DNA of 64,000 nt, taken from NCBI GenBank assembly GCA_963666295.1, contig OY762707.1:1240001-1304000 (forward strand), in the 5' to 3' direction. Below the pieces are notes generated by a model. The model searched no databases. It saw only the letters and a program-made list of their open reading frames with translations, and had not been told where the DNA came from. This DNA comes from QZKY01 sp963666295. Lineage in GTDB: Bacteria > Pseudomonadota > Gammaproteobacteria > Burkholderiales > Burkholderiaceae_D. Both the position numbers and the translations under genes were made by a program. Of the stretch, positions 44,363 to 53,862 are shown piece after piece. Position 1 is the first letter of the stretch. Each line of letters begins with the position of its first letter.

Positions 44363-44717
44363 TTTTCTTCCCTTTGCCAGTTTGTGAAAGCCTGTGTCGC
44401 GCGTCCTCATTTGGGCGGGCTGGCTTTGTCAGGTTTCTAGATGTGGAATCAGTGATACGCCTTTACTGTGCGTTTACAAAGGCAGGAGTTGCATCCGAGA
44501 AATGCTACACAGCGTTGTCTCATATCGCAATAATGAGTATGGCTGGCTTTTGATTTAAGTTAAAGAGACTTGTCTCAGATTGAGAAGTCGGCGCGGTATA
44601 GCCGATCAAAGAATTGCAAATATGGGTGCAACAGTGACTTTGCCGCGGTCTTGGCTTGTCAAGCCAAGCGAATGGTGTGACTTCAGGCACGCACTATATT
44701 TGCGCCTTATTGTGACA
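44363..44717. other. Intergenic region between glmU and phosphoketolase
   Basis: No gene. Two palindromes stand out: GAGACTTGTCTC at 44565-44576 and CTTGGCTT-GTC-AAGCCAAG at 44650-44668. Either may be an operator for the phosphoketolase gene, or a processing hairpin after glmU, which has no obvious T-run terminator. Confidence 0.4.
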
Positions 44718-46085
44718 TCAGGATGACTTGTCGGCTTTTATCGGCCGTTTCCAGTGCCGGATGGAGGTTTGCTTGACGCGGGAAATGGTGAGCGTATCGG
44801 CTGGCGCATCTTTGGCCAGGGTGGTGCCAGCGCCAATTGTGGCACCTTTGCCAATACGAATCGGTGCGACCAGCTCGCAGTTCGTGCCGATAAAGACATC
44901 ATCTTCAATGATGGTTTGGTGTTTGTTGGCACCGTCATAGTTGCAAGTGATGGCGCCGGCACCAATATTGACGCGGGCACCAACGGTTGAGTCACCCACA
45001 TAAGCCAGGTGGTTGGCCTTGCTTTGCGCGGCTATCTGGCTGTTCTTGATTTCGACGAAATTGCCGATATGCACTTCTTCGCCGAGGTTGGCACCGGGGC
45101 GCAAGCGTGCGTAGGGGCCGATGATGGAGGATGCCCCGACAATGGCATCATCAATGTGGCAGAACTCACGAATATGCGTATGCGCCTTGATGTCCGCATC
45201 CCGGATGATACAGTTGGCGCCAATGGTCACGTTGTCGCCGATTGTGACGGTGCCTTCAAAGACGCAGTTAACATCGATCATGACATCGCGCCCACAAGAC
45301 AGCGTGCCGCGCACATCAATACGCGCCGGATCGGCCAGCGTGACGCCTTGATCCAACAGTTCATTGGCGGTGTTGCGCTGGTAAATGCGTTCCAGTTCGG
45401 CCAGTTGAACTTTGCTGTTGACTCCCAGTGTTTCCCAGCTTGCATCAGGTTGGGCAGAAACTACCGGTACCTTATCAGCCACGGCCATCGCGACAATATC
45501 GGTCAGGTAATATTCTTGTTGTGCATTGTCATTGGAAAGTGCGGTTAGCCATTTCTTGAGTTGTCGCGTCGGCGCGACCATGATGCCGGTATTGATTTCA
45601 CTGATTGCCAACTCTTCTGTCGTGCCATCTTTCTGCTCCACGATGCGCGAGATGTCCCCGGTCTCATTGCGAACGATGCGGCCATAGCCAGTCGGGTCAG
45701 GCAAGTTGACGGTCAGTATGGCAAGCTGCCTGGTACCAGCCGCATCCAGCAGTCTTTGCAGGGTGCGTGCTTTGGTAAGCGGCACGTCGCCAAACAGGAT
45801 TAGCGTCGGGGCATCCTCCGACAGGAAAGAGGTGGCTTGCATGACGGCGTGCCCCGTGCCCAACTGCTGCTCCTGGCGGGCAAAGGCCAGATTATCGGAG
45901 GCAAAGGTTTGCGGTACGCTTTCACCACCATGACCATACACAACACAGATGTTCGCGCTCGGCAAAGCGCGGGCAGAGTCGATGACATGCGCCAATAACG
46001 GCTTCCCCGCCAATGGATGAAGCACTTTGGGCAGATTTGATTTCATGCGTTTGCCCATGCCGGCAGCGAGGATGACGATATTCAT
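44718..46085 (-). CDS. glmU: Bifunctional GlmU (GlcNAc-1-P uridyltransferase / GlcN-1-P acetyltransferase)
   Basis: 455 aa cytoplasmic enzyme that acetylates glucosamine-1-phosphate and then forms UDP-GlcNAc. The N-terminal pyrophosphorylase opens ILAAGMGKRMKSNLPKVLHP. The C-terminal left-handed beta-helix has hexapeptide repeats (VTIGDNVTIGANCIIRD) and the acetyltransferase His/Asn region NHLAYVGDSTVGARVNIGAG. Full length. Usually next to glmS in betaproteobacteria; here xfp and the CHAD gene lie between. Confidence 0.96.
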   Translation of the reverse strand: MNIVILAAGMGKRMKSNLPKVLHPLAGKPLLAHVIDSARALPSANICVVYGHGGESVPQTFASDNLAFARQEQQLGTGHAVMQATSFLSEDAPTLILFGDVPLTKARTLQRLLDAAGTRQLAILTVNLPDPTGYGRIVRNETGDISRIVEQKDGTTEELAISEINTGIMVAPTRQLKKWLTALSNDNAQQEYYLTDIVAMAVADKVPVVSAQPDASWETLGVNSKVQLAELERIYQRNTANELLDQGVTLADPARIDVRGTLSCGRDVMIDVNCVFEGTVTIGDNVTIGANCIIRDADIKAHTHIREFCHIDDAIVGASSIIGPYARLRPGANLGEEVHIGNFVEIKNSQIAAQSKANHLAYVGDSTVGARVNIGAGAITCNYDGANKHQTIIEDDVFIGTNCELVAPIRIGKGATIGAGTTLAKDAPADTLTISRVKQTSIRHWKRPIKADKSS

Positions 46086-46169
46086 GGTGGTGTCGATACG
46101 TCTGCTAGATAAAATTAGACAAAACTTGCCAAATGTTAACCGGAACGCGATTGATAGGCGGGGTCAAAA

Positions 46170-46778
46170 TCAGATTTTCCCCTGATTTTTCAGGCGGCTT
46201 AAGGTTTCGGCAGACAAATTCAAATAGGATGCTAGCTCTTTCTTGGGCATGCGGTCATACAGTTCGGGGTTTACACGCAAGAAGCGATGTACGCGACCAG
46301 GAGCATCCAGCAAATGCAGCGTGATGGTGTGCGCCATAATGCCATTCATGATGCTGAGCACTTCCACTTCAAATAATTCTTTCAAGCGCGGATTATCGCC
46401 AATGAAATCAACCCACTGGGACAGCGGAATTTTGGCAACGCGCGTTTTGGTAACGGCGATCACGCTAAAAGGCGCAGATCGGTTAAGTTTCCATGAGGCA
46501 TAGGTCGCTTCGAAATGGCGCTCACAGGTAAAGCGCAAGATCATTTCCTTGGCATTCTTGTTGGAGACAGAGCGCTTCAAAATGCCATCCAGCACGAAAA
46601 TGACATCCAGTTCACGGTCGCCCTGGCGCAACAGGCAATCGCCCTTATGGTGATCATCTATAACCAGCAAGGGCTCTAACTGGGCCATCTCTTCAGGAGT
46701 CATCTCCTTCAGCACGGCATTTTGAGTTAGCTGAACACGAATGATGTTTTTTTCAGGATGGTTTGATATTAGAGCCAT
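46170..46778 (-). CDS. Crp/Fnr-family transcriptional regulator, candidate oxalate regulator
   Basis: 202 aa. A cyclic-nucleotide-binding-like domain (about 20-120; HKGDCLLRQGDRELDVIFVLDG) is followed by a dimer helix and a C-terminal winged helix with KKELASYLNLSAETLSRLKNQ. The E-x-x-S-R recognition helix (ETLSR) is that of FNR, which reads TTGA half-sites; the two TTGAC-N4-GTCAA palindromes upstream of this gene fit. The N-terminal FNR cysteine cluster is absent, so it is not an iron-sulfur oxygen sensor of that kind. The effector is unknown. ATG 46778 is favoured over TTG 46787. Divergent from frc. Its role in oxalate regulation is an inference from sites and position. Confidence 0.88.
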   Translation of the reverse strand: MALISNHPEKNIIRVQLTQNAVLKEMTPEEMAQLEPLLVIDDHHKGDCLLRQGDRELDVIFVLDGILKRSVSNKNAKEMILRFTCERHFEATYASWKLNRSAPFSVIAVTKTRVAKIPLSQWVDFIGDNPRLKELFEVEVLSIMNGIMAHTITLHLLDAPGRVHRFLRVNPELYDRMPKKELASYLNLSAETLSRLKNQGKI

Positions 46779-46831
46779 AATGGTCAATCAAAAAAGGAAG
46801 CCCAGAAATTTATAGGATTCAACCAAGAAAA

Positions 46832-46845
46832 TTGACTTTGGTCAA
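46832..46845. promoter_or_regulatory. Crp/Fnr-type operator 1 (regulator side)
   Basis: TTGACTTTGGTCAA. Lies 54 bp upstream of the regulator ATG and near the -35 region of its likely promoter (TATAAA-like -10 at 46809-46814 on the minus strand), consistent with autoregulation. Confidence 0.7.
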
Positions 46846-46870
46846 GAAAATGCATGCTCGGTAGCGAAAA

Positions 46871-46884
46871 TTGACTGGGGTCAA
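46871..46884. promoter_or_regulatory. Crp/Fnr-type operator 2 (frc side)
   Basis: TTGACTGGGGTCAA, centred 39 bp from operator 1. Its centre (46877.5) is exactly 41.5 bp upstream of the start site predicted from the -10 at 46907-46912, the class II activation position. Confidence 0.78.
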
Positions 46885-46906
46885 GAAATTACAAAGGATC
46901 ACGGGC

Positions 46907-46912
46907 TATGAT
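46907..46912 (+). promoter_or_regulatory. Predicted -10 box of frc
   Basis: TATGAT, with a predicted start near 46919. This gives an unusually long leader of about 300 nt before the frc ATG. Confidence 0.55.
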
Positions 46913-47107
46913 TGTTGTTGCCTTAAATATCCAGGTTTACTACGAAGCGTTATGAAAATAGATACAGGCGCAACCGAACAGCCGGCTATTATAGGTTATT
47001 TTTTTTGCTGCTTGACGGCTTGTTGATGTCTTAAGGTTGAAAAAAGTAGCAATTTTAAACAGCGACAACTAATTGACCCACAAGAAGGTCGAAGAGGTGC
47101 CAGTAAT

Positions 47108-47139
47108 CAAACAATCACAAGCATTGGCGTGATTGTTTG
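47108..47139 (+). other. Stem-loop in the frc leader
   Basis: CAAACAATCAC, a 10-nt loop, then GTGATTGTTTG: a perfect 11-bp stem. No T run follows, so it is not a terminator. It may stabilise the mRNA or form part of a regulatory leader. Confidence 0.6.
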
Positions 47140-47218
47140 TGTAATAGAGGTGTCTTGAAGCAGTACATAAAAGCAAAAAAACACAACCAACCAACTGAAA
47201 TCATTGGAGGTAGTTAAA

Positions 47219-48511
47219 ATGGGTAAGTATGCACTATCAGGGGTTCGCATCCTCGACATGACCCACGTACAAGCGGGTCCAACCTCATCCCAGCTGCTCG
47301 CATGGATGGGTGCTGACGTTATCAAATTTGAGCCACCAGGCACGGGTGACATTACACGTGTTCAGCTGAACCACCAGAAGGACGCAGACGGCAATTTGGT
47401 CGACAGCTTGTACTTCACGATGTTGAACAGCAACAAGCGCTCCATCACCTGTAACATGAAGAGCCCTGCAGGCTGTGAAGCTTTCGAAGCGCTGATCAAG
47501 AGCTGCGACGTTATGATGGAAAACTTCGGTCCTGGCGTTCTGGATCGCTTCGGTTATCCGTATGAAAAGCTGAAAGAGCTCAACCCAGGCATCATTTACG
47601 CTACGCTGAAAGGCTTTGGCGCATCTGGCCCATACTCCAACTTCAAGGCTTATGAGCCAATCGCACAAGCGATGTCCGGTTCCATGTCCATGTGCGGTGT
47701 GCCAGAAGGTCCTCCGACCATCACGCCATCCCAAACAGGTGACACCGGTACCGGTCTGCATCTGGCTATCGGCATTCTGGCTGCGCTGTATCACCGTACT
47801 CACAATGGCAACATAGGCCAAATGGTCGAAGTCGCGATGGTGGACTCCGTGATGAACCTGTGCCGCGTGAAATATCGTGACCATGGCCGTCTGATGAATG
47901 GCAAGGGCGCACTGTCCGAGTACAGCCGTCCAACGCTGGGTCTGACTTACGTGCCACGTGCGGGTAACGACTCCGGTGGTGGTCAGCTGGGTAACTGCAT
48001 TCCATGCAAACCATTTGGCACCAACGACTATGTTTACATGGTTCTGCAAGAAGCAATCTGGCCACAACTCGCGACCATGATCGGTGGCGAAGCACTGGCT
48101 GCTGATGAGCGCTTTGCTACCATTGGCCCACGTCGTGAAAACCAGGCAGAACTGTGGAAGCTCATCGCTGACTTCGCGAAGGACTACACCAAGTTCGAAC
48201 TGACCGCGATGTTCAACGAGAAAGACTTCCCATGTGGTCCGGTTATGTCTACCGAAGACGTTTCCAAAGACGAGCATTTCGCACATCGCAAGATGTGGAC
48301 CGAAGTCAAGGACGAGATTCGTGGCAACTACATGACGGTTGGTATGCCAGTCAAACTGTCCGAAGGTAACGTGCCTGAAATTCTCCGCGCCCCGCTGCTG
48401 GGTGAGCACACCAACGAAGTCTTGAAAGACGTTTGCGGTTTCGACGATGCCAAGATCGCGGAAATGACTGAGGCGGGTGCATTTAGCCGTCCACAAAGAA
48501 GAAAGAAATAA
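47219..48511 (+). CDS. frc: Formyl-CoA:oxalate CoA-transferase (class III)
   Basis: 430 aa family III CoA-transferase that moves CoA from formyl-CoA to oxalate, feeding Oxc. The family opening LSGVRILDMTHVQAGP, the catalytic Asp in TGDTGTGLHLAIG near residue 172 and the Gly-rich lid loop SGGGQLGN are present. At the position of Trp48 in the O. formigenes enzyme, as I recall it, this protein has Gln49 (TRVQLN), and a short insertion follows (HQKDADGN). GGAGG at 47206-47210 supports ATG 47219. Its own terminator lies at 48544-48578. A different acyl-CoA donor preference is possible. Confidence 0.88.
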   Translation: MGKYALSGVRILDMTHVQAGPTSSQLLAWMGADVIKFEPPGTGDITRVQLNHQKDADGNLVDSLYFTMLNSNKRSITCNMKSPAGCEAFEALIKSCDVMMENFGPGVLDRFGYPYEKLKELNPGIIYATLKGFGASGPYSNFKAYEPIAQAMSGSMSMCGVPEGPPTITPSQTGDTGTGLHLAIGILAALYHRTHNGNIGQMVEVAMVDSVMNLCRVKYRDHGRLMNGKGALSEYSRPTLGLTYVPRAGNDSGGGQLGNCIPCKPFGTNDYVYMVLQEAIWPQLATMIGGEALAADERFATIGPRRENQAELWKLIADFAKDYTKFELTAMFNEKDFPCGPVMSTEDVSKDEHFAHRKMWTEVKDEIRGNYMTVGMPVKLSEGNVPEILRAPLLGEHTNEVLKDVCGFDDAKIAEMTEAGAFSRPQRRKK

Positions 48512-48832
48512 TACTGTCGTCAGATAGTAGTATTTCAGCCACATAAAAAATGGGCGACGCAAGTTGCCCATTTTTTATGTGCTATTGATTGGGCAGTAGT
48601 GCTTACGTATGGCGCGATTTGACGGAATTTTTAACGCATCTGCCGTTTGTTGTTAGTTTTAAATGCCGCCAGAAGAGCGGTGTGGTCGAAACTGAATTTT
48701 ACGTTTGATTGGAGAGGCGTCTTTTGCGTATTCGGAAGTATGCGTAAAGTCGTTTGTCGGTTCAGGCGTAGTAAAGCCACTGGGGGGAGGATAACTGGTG
48801 GCCCACTTGAAATCTCATCATTAAGGACGAGT
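48512..48832. other. Intergenic region frc-sucC
   Basis: Apart from the frc terminator it contains no gene. TTGACG at 48619-48624 could be a -35 element for sucCD but no good -10 is spaced correctly. Confidence 0.4.
48544..48578 (+). terminator. Rho-independent terminator of frc
   Basis: AAAAAATGGGC/GCCCATTTTTTA hairpin with a 10-nt loop, 32 bp after the frc stop. Confidence 0.88.
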
Positions 48833-49996
<1,164 letters not shown>

Positions 49997-50001
49997 GAAC
50001 G

Positions 50002-50880
50002 ATGTCTATATTGATTGATAAAAACACACGCGTGATCGTGCAAGGCCTGACTGGCAAGACTGGCGCCTTTCACACTGAAATGTCGCAGGCCTACGCCTTC
50101 GGCAAAGACTGCTACGTAGGCGGCGTGACGCCGAAGAAAGGCGGTACGACCTTCCTCGACATTCCAGTTTTCAACACGGTATCCGAAGCCAAGCAGGAGA
50201 CGGGTGCGACCGTATCGGTGATTTACGTTCCGCCACCATTTGCCGCTGCGGCGATTGACGAAGCGGTCGAAGCCGGCATGGAATTCGTGATCTGCATTAC
50301 CGAAGGCATACCGGTACGCGACATGATTCGCACGCGCTACAAGATGCAAGGCAAAAACACGATTCTGCTCGGACCAAACTGCCCAGGCATCATTACGCCA
50401 GACGAACTCAAGATTGGCATCATGCCAGGTCACATTCACAAGAAAGGCCCGGTAGGCATCGTTTCCAAGTCAGGTACGCTGACGTACGAATCAGCGGGTC
50501 AGTTGGCGGAATACGGTCTGGGCCAATCCACGGTTGTGGGTATTGGTGGCGATCCGGTCAATGGCCTGAAGCATATTGACGTTTTGAAGATGTTCAACGA
50601 CGATCCTGAGACGGAAGCGGTGATCATGGTTGGCGAGATTGGCGGCAATGACGAAGAGATTGCGGCGCAGTGGGCCAAGGAAAACATGACCAAGCCGGTT
50701 GTTGGCTTTATTGCAGGCGTGACGGCGCCGGAAGGCAAGCGTATGGGCCATGCGGGCGCGATCATTTCCGGTGGCAAGGGCACGGCGCAAGAGAAGCTTG
50801 CGGTGATGGAAGAATGTGGCATTTCCGTAACCAGAAACCCGGGCGACATTGGCAAGATTCTCAGAGCGGCGCTCAAGTAA
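50002..50880 (+). CDS. sucD: Succinyl-CoA synthetase alpha subunit
   Basis: 292 aa. CoA-binding Rossmann domain at the N-terminus (VIVQGLTGKTGAFHTEMSQ), ligase domain with LGPNCPGIITPDELKIG, and the phospho-histidine loop MGHAGAIISGGKGTA near residue 247. Pairs with sucC in an operon closed by a strong terminator. Confidence 0.96.
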   Translation: MSILIDKNTRVIVQGLTGKTGAFHTEMSQAYAFGKDCYVGGVTPKKGGTTFLDIPVFNTVSEAKQETGATVSVIYVPPPFAAAAIDEAVEAGMEFVICITEGIPVRDMIRTRYKMQGKNTILLGPNCPGIITPDELKIGIMPGHIHKKGPVGIVSKSGTLTYESAGQLAEYGLGQSTVVGIGGDPVNGLKHIDVLKMFNDDPETEAVIMVGEIGGNDEEIAAQWAKENMTKPVVGFIAGVTAPEGKRMGHAGAIISGGKGTAQEKLAVMEECGISVTRNPGDIGKILRAALK

Positions 50881-51225
50881 GCCAGAACCATCCGGCGCAA
50901 TCAAGGCACACGCTTGAAAGCGCACAACAAAAAGCCCTCCCAATATCCGGAGGGCTTTTTAATTCCAAATACGTTTATTGAGGCGAGAAGGCTGAATCAC
51001 GCATAAAGTCACTTGTCGCAAGAAGACGCCGTCTGAGTTCCGCGCTTTCTTTTCCGGTTAGTCTGTAAAATAAACTGCTTACCTTTGCAGCATGCGAATG
51101 CTACCAGTTTTAACAAATGTAAGCGCTTGTTTCGAATGCACTTTCTTTTCCAGACTCCCGGTAAAGTCTCTCCATACGCTGTGTGACAACACTAGATCAT
51201 ACAAAAACGTGATATGGAGAAAAAT
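50881..51225. other. Intergenic region sucD to small exported protein
   Basis: Contains the sucCD terminator at its start. The remainder shows no gene, RNA or clear operator. Confidence 0.4.
50928..50960 (+). terminator. Rho-independent terminator of sucCD
   Basis: AAAAAGCCCTCC/GGAGGGCTTTTT with an 8-nt loop, 48 bp after the sucD stop. Confidence 0.93.
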
Positions 51226-51597
51226 ATGAAACAAGGAAAAAAATGGATCGCTGGGGCAATTGTTGCCGCAACGGTTCTGGCCGCTTCTGCCCCTGCTTTT
51301 GCCGCTGACGATGCTGATATTGCTGCTGGTGTCATATTTGGCGTGATTGCGGGTGCCATTATTGCCGATGCGCATTCAGATCACTACTATCACGCTGACA
51401 GATATGTCAGATACCGAGCACCAAAGCACGTTGAATATCGCACTACGCGCCACGTCTATTACGATTCGTCCGCATATTATCCGGCACATGTATATGTAAG
51501 GCGTTCCCCTGCGCCACGCCATGCAAAATTAGTAGCGCGTCATGAGCTACGCGATTATCGACAGTGGCGTGAACATGACCGTTGGAGACGCAATTAG
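51226..51597 (+). CDS. Small exported His/Tyr/Arg-rich protein
   Basis: 123 aa, not recognised beyond general type. Signal peptide MKQGKKWIAGAIVAATVLAA with cleavage near AFA-AD, a short hydrophobic Gly/Ala segment (AAGVIFGVIAGAIIADAH) and a strongly basic, Tyr/His/Arg-rich tail (DHYYHADRYVRYRAPKH). Probably periplasmic or envelope-associated. ATG 51226 has GGAG 6-9 bp upstream; ATG 51214 would place that site inside the gene. Single gene with its own terminator. Confidence 0.65.
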   Translation: MKQGKKWIAGAIVAATVLAASAPAFAADDADIAAGVIFGVIAGAIIADAHSDHYYHADRYVRYRAPKHVEYRTTRHVYYDSSAYYPAHVYVRRSPAPRHAKLVARHELRDYRQWREHDRWRRN

Positions 51598-51666
51598 GAA
51601 GATTAATCCTCCCTTTCCCAGCACCTTACAGGTTTGCCCTGTTCCCTCTCCTGGCAGGGCTTCCGG

Positions 51667-51697
51667 CCTGCCGCTGTATGCGGCAGGTTTCTTTTTG
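51667..51697 (+). terminator. Rho-independent terminator
   Basis: CCTGCCGC-TGTAT-GCGGCAGG followed by TTTCTTTTT, 70 bp after the small exported protein gene. Confidence 0.88.
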
Positions 51698-51804
51698 AGT
51701 TTACGCTTGAAAAGATGATTCCATTACTACGGTGCGTTTTATAATTTCCCTTTGTCTGTGCCAGACACCTGATTATTTTTACAACGTTGTTTTAAGGGGA
51801 AGCC

Positions 51805-51987
51805 ATGCCTACCATTACCGTGCAGATGTTTGAGGGCAGAACGACCGAACAAAAGCGGGAACTGGTGAAGGAACTGACCGAAGCAACCTGCAAGGCCCTG
51901 AGTTGCAAACAGGAGTCCGTGACGATCATCCTGCAGGAACATCAACGCGAGAATTGGGCCACGGGTGGCAAACTGTGGAGCGATTAG
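51805..51987 (+). CDS. 4-oxalocrotonate tautomerase-family protein
   Basis: 60 aa, full length for the family. After Met removal, Pro1 is the catalytic base (MPTITVQMFEGRTTEQKREL). Arg residues near 11 and 39 are replaced or shifted (GRTTEQKRELV; QEHQRENW), so the natural substrate may not be 4-oxalocrotonate. AAGGGGAAG lies 4 bp before ATG. A 10-bp palindrome ACAACGTTGT at 51781-51790 precedes it. Cytoplasmic hexamer expected. Confidence 0.88.
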   Translation: MPTITVQMFEGRTTEQKRELVKELTEATCKALSCKQESVTIILQEHQRENWATGGKLWSD

Positions 51988-52080
51988 CATAAATTGCTTT
52001 TCGCCGGTATGATGGACTGGTGTGCCGACTAGAACGGCAATCCTTTATTTTCAACGCGTTAGGCGTGCTGCCAGGATGGC

Positions 52081-53793
52081 GTGGTAAAACACTATTTGGC
52101 GCTTTTCCCTGCGCAATATTTCATAGACGAATTCAAAATGTTTGACGCTTCAGCACTTAAAAGTTTAGACGATCGCTCAGACGACTACGGCATTGAGATC
52201 GATTTACCGACTTCCATGGCTCGACTGGCCAAAGAGTTGTTTGCGCATGCCGAATGGGCGCAAGATATTCCAGGTCACCTCTTGATGCGCGATGACAATC
52301 AGGTCACCGTCTATTATTACCAACTGGATGACGTATCCAAGGATTGGCTGCAGGCGCAAATGGTTGAAGCCGGCTTGCATGCGGCGGCCAATACCCTTAT
52401 TGCCTTGCGCGAGGCAGAGCGCGACCCGGCTAACGCTATTGTTCCCAGCCTGGAAGTGCTGGCGCAGGCAATTGGCGAATACATCAAGCAGCACGCCATT
52501 GATGGCTGGGTTTACGCCATTGGGGATGACGGCGAAGCGCTCCCCTGGCTGGTAACCAGCATCGCGCTACAGGAAATGTCGAACGGGCAGGAATGCGTTG
52601 CAATGCATCTCACAACGAATTCGGTTGCGATGGCAAATAATGATTATTCGCGCCCGAACAGTCGACCGATTTACTTTTTTACGGGCGACGCCGCCAACAA
52701 GCGCGTCGCCGATATCATGACTGCCAAAGGCTTCATGAAGGAAACGCCCGAACTCAAGGCATCCTATGTGAAGTCGTTGGAGCGCTTTGTCGATTTCGAG
52801 CCGCGCATGAATGAGCAGTTCATTGCCACGGGCTCTGCGCTGGAGGTCAATCTTGACGAACGCTATCAGAATCTTGAGCGCATCAAGCTGTCAGCGCCGA
52901 TGAAAGTGGTCAATGACGAAGAGCTGGTCAAGCGCCGCTTTTTCACCAACACGCAATCACCGTTCTGGGCCTATCAGGGACAAAACTTTACCAGCATTCC
53001 GATTCACCCGATGGTTCTGTTCTTCAACCTGGAAACGCATACCAATATGTGGATTCACGTCGATAATCTGGAGCTTTATCAATACGATCCCGACTTGAGG
53101 CAAAAACTGGTCTTGCCTGAACACCACCGCGATCTGATCGACATCCTGACGCAAGATATGGATGTGTTGATGGATGACATTGTGGTTGGCAAGTCTGGCG
53201 GCACCACCATACTTTGCAAGGGCGCGCCAGGTCTTGGCAAAACCTTGACGGCTGAAGTTTACTCGGAAGTCATTGGACGTCCGCTATACCGCGTTCATTC
53301 CGGGCAGCTAGGCATCCGGTCCGAAGACGTAGAACAGAATCTGGCCAAGATTCTGAAACGCGCGCAACGCTGGGGTGCCGTATTACTGCTCGATGAAGCC
53401 GACGTTTATATCCGTCAGCGTGGCAATGACATTGATCATAATGCCGTTGTCGCGGCTTTTCTGCGTACGCTTGAATATTTCCATGGCCTGCTTTTCATGA
53501 CGACCAACCGCACGCAAGACGTGGATGACGCCATTGCTTCGCGCTGTATTGCAACCATCCAGTTTGAGGCACCGCAAAAAGAAGATGCCACGCGCATCTG
53601 GAGTGTATTGTCGGAGCAGTTCCAGTTCCCGTTGCCGGAACCATTGATTGATGAGCTAACCGATCACTTCAACGACATTTCAGGTCGTGACATCAAGGAG
53701 TTGTTGAAATTAACGGCAAAATGGTGCCGCCAGAAAAAGGTGTCCCCTTCGATGGAAGTCTTTTTATCCTGCTCTCAATTCCGCGGTTTGTAG
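52081..53793 (+). CDS. AAA-family ATPase with unknown N-terminal region
   Basis: 570 aa. The C-terminal 220 residues are a classical AAA module: Walker A CKGAPGLGKTLTAEV near residue 380, Walker B AVLLLDEADVYIRQRG near 440, sensor TTNRTQDVDDAIASRC and arginine-finger region. The N-terminal 350 residues (MVKHYLALFPAQYFIDEFKM) resemble no family I know and include an acidic region and TGDAANKRVADIMTAKGF. GTG start at 52081. Single gene with terminator. May be a substrate-remodelling ATPase; partners not apparent. Confidence 0.8.
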   Translation: MVKHYLALFPAQYFIDEFKMFDASALKSLDDRSDDYGIEIDLPTSMARLAKELFAHAEWAQDIPGHLLMRDDNQVTVYYYQLDDVSKDWLQAQMVEAGLHAAANTLIALREAERDPANAIVPSLEVLAQAIGEYIKQHAIDGWVYAIGDDGEALPWLVTSIALQEMSNGQECVAMHLTTNSVAMANNDYSRPNSRPIYFFTGDAANKRVADIMTAKGFMKETPELKASYVKSLERFVDFEPRMNEQFIATGSALEVNLDERYQNLERIKLSAPMKVVNDEELVKRRFFTNTQSPFWAYQGQNFTSIPIHPMVLFFNLETHTNMWIHVDNLELYQYDPDLRQKLVLPEHHRDLIDILTQDMDVLMDDIVVGKSGGTTILCKGAPGLGKTLTAEVYSEVIGRPLYRVHSGQLGIRSEDVEQNLAKILKRAQRWGAVLLLDEADVYIRQRGNDIDHNAVVAAFLRTLEYFHGLLFMTTNRTQDVDDAIASRCIATIQFEAPQKEDATRIWSVLSEQFQFPLPEPLIDELTDHFNDISGRDIKELLKLTAKWCRQKKVSPSMEVFLSCSQFRGL

Positions 53794-53812
53794 ACATTAC
53801 GTTTTTGGGAGT

Positions 53813-53845
53813 AAAAAAGGGGACCGGATTGGAGCCCTTTTTTAT
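53813..53845. terminator. Bidirectional terminator between AAA ATPase and pncC
   Basis: AAAAAAGGGG...GCCCTTTTTT hairpin (short stem, 12-nt loop) placed between convergent genes. Confidence 0.7.
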
Positions 53846-53862
53846 TGGCTAGCTGCAAGAAC

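Noticed and set aside
47285..48571. 428-codon open frame antisense to frc
   Set aside because: Composition (Thr/His/Val/Trp-rich) and complete overlap with a well-supported gene mark it as a shadow frame.
51781..51790. ACAACGTTGT palindrome before the tautomerase gene as a second copy of the oxc leader operator
   Set aside because: The half-sites are the same letters but in the opposite arrangement (ACAACG-TTGT versus ACGTTGT-ACAACGT) and the site is short, so a link to the oxc palindrome is not supported.
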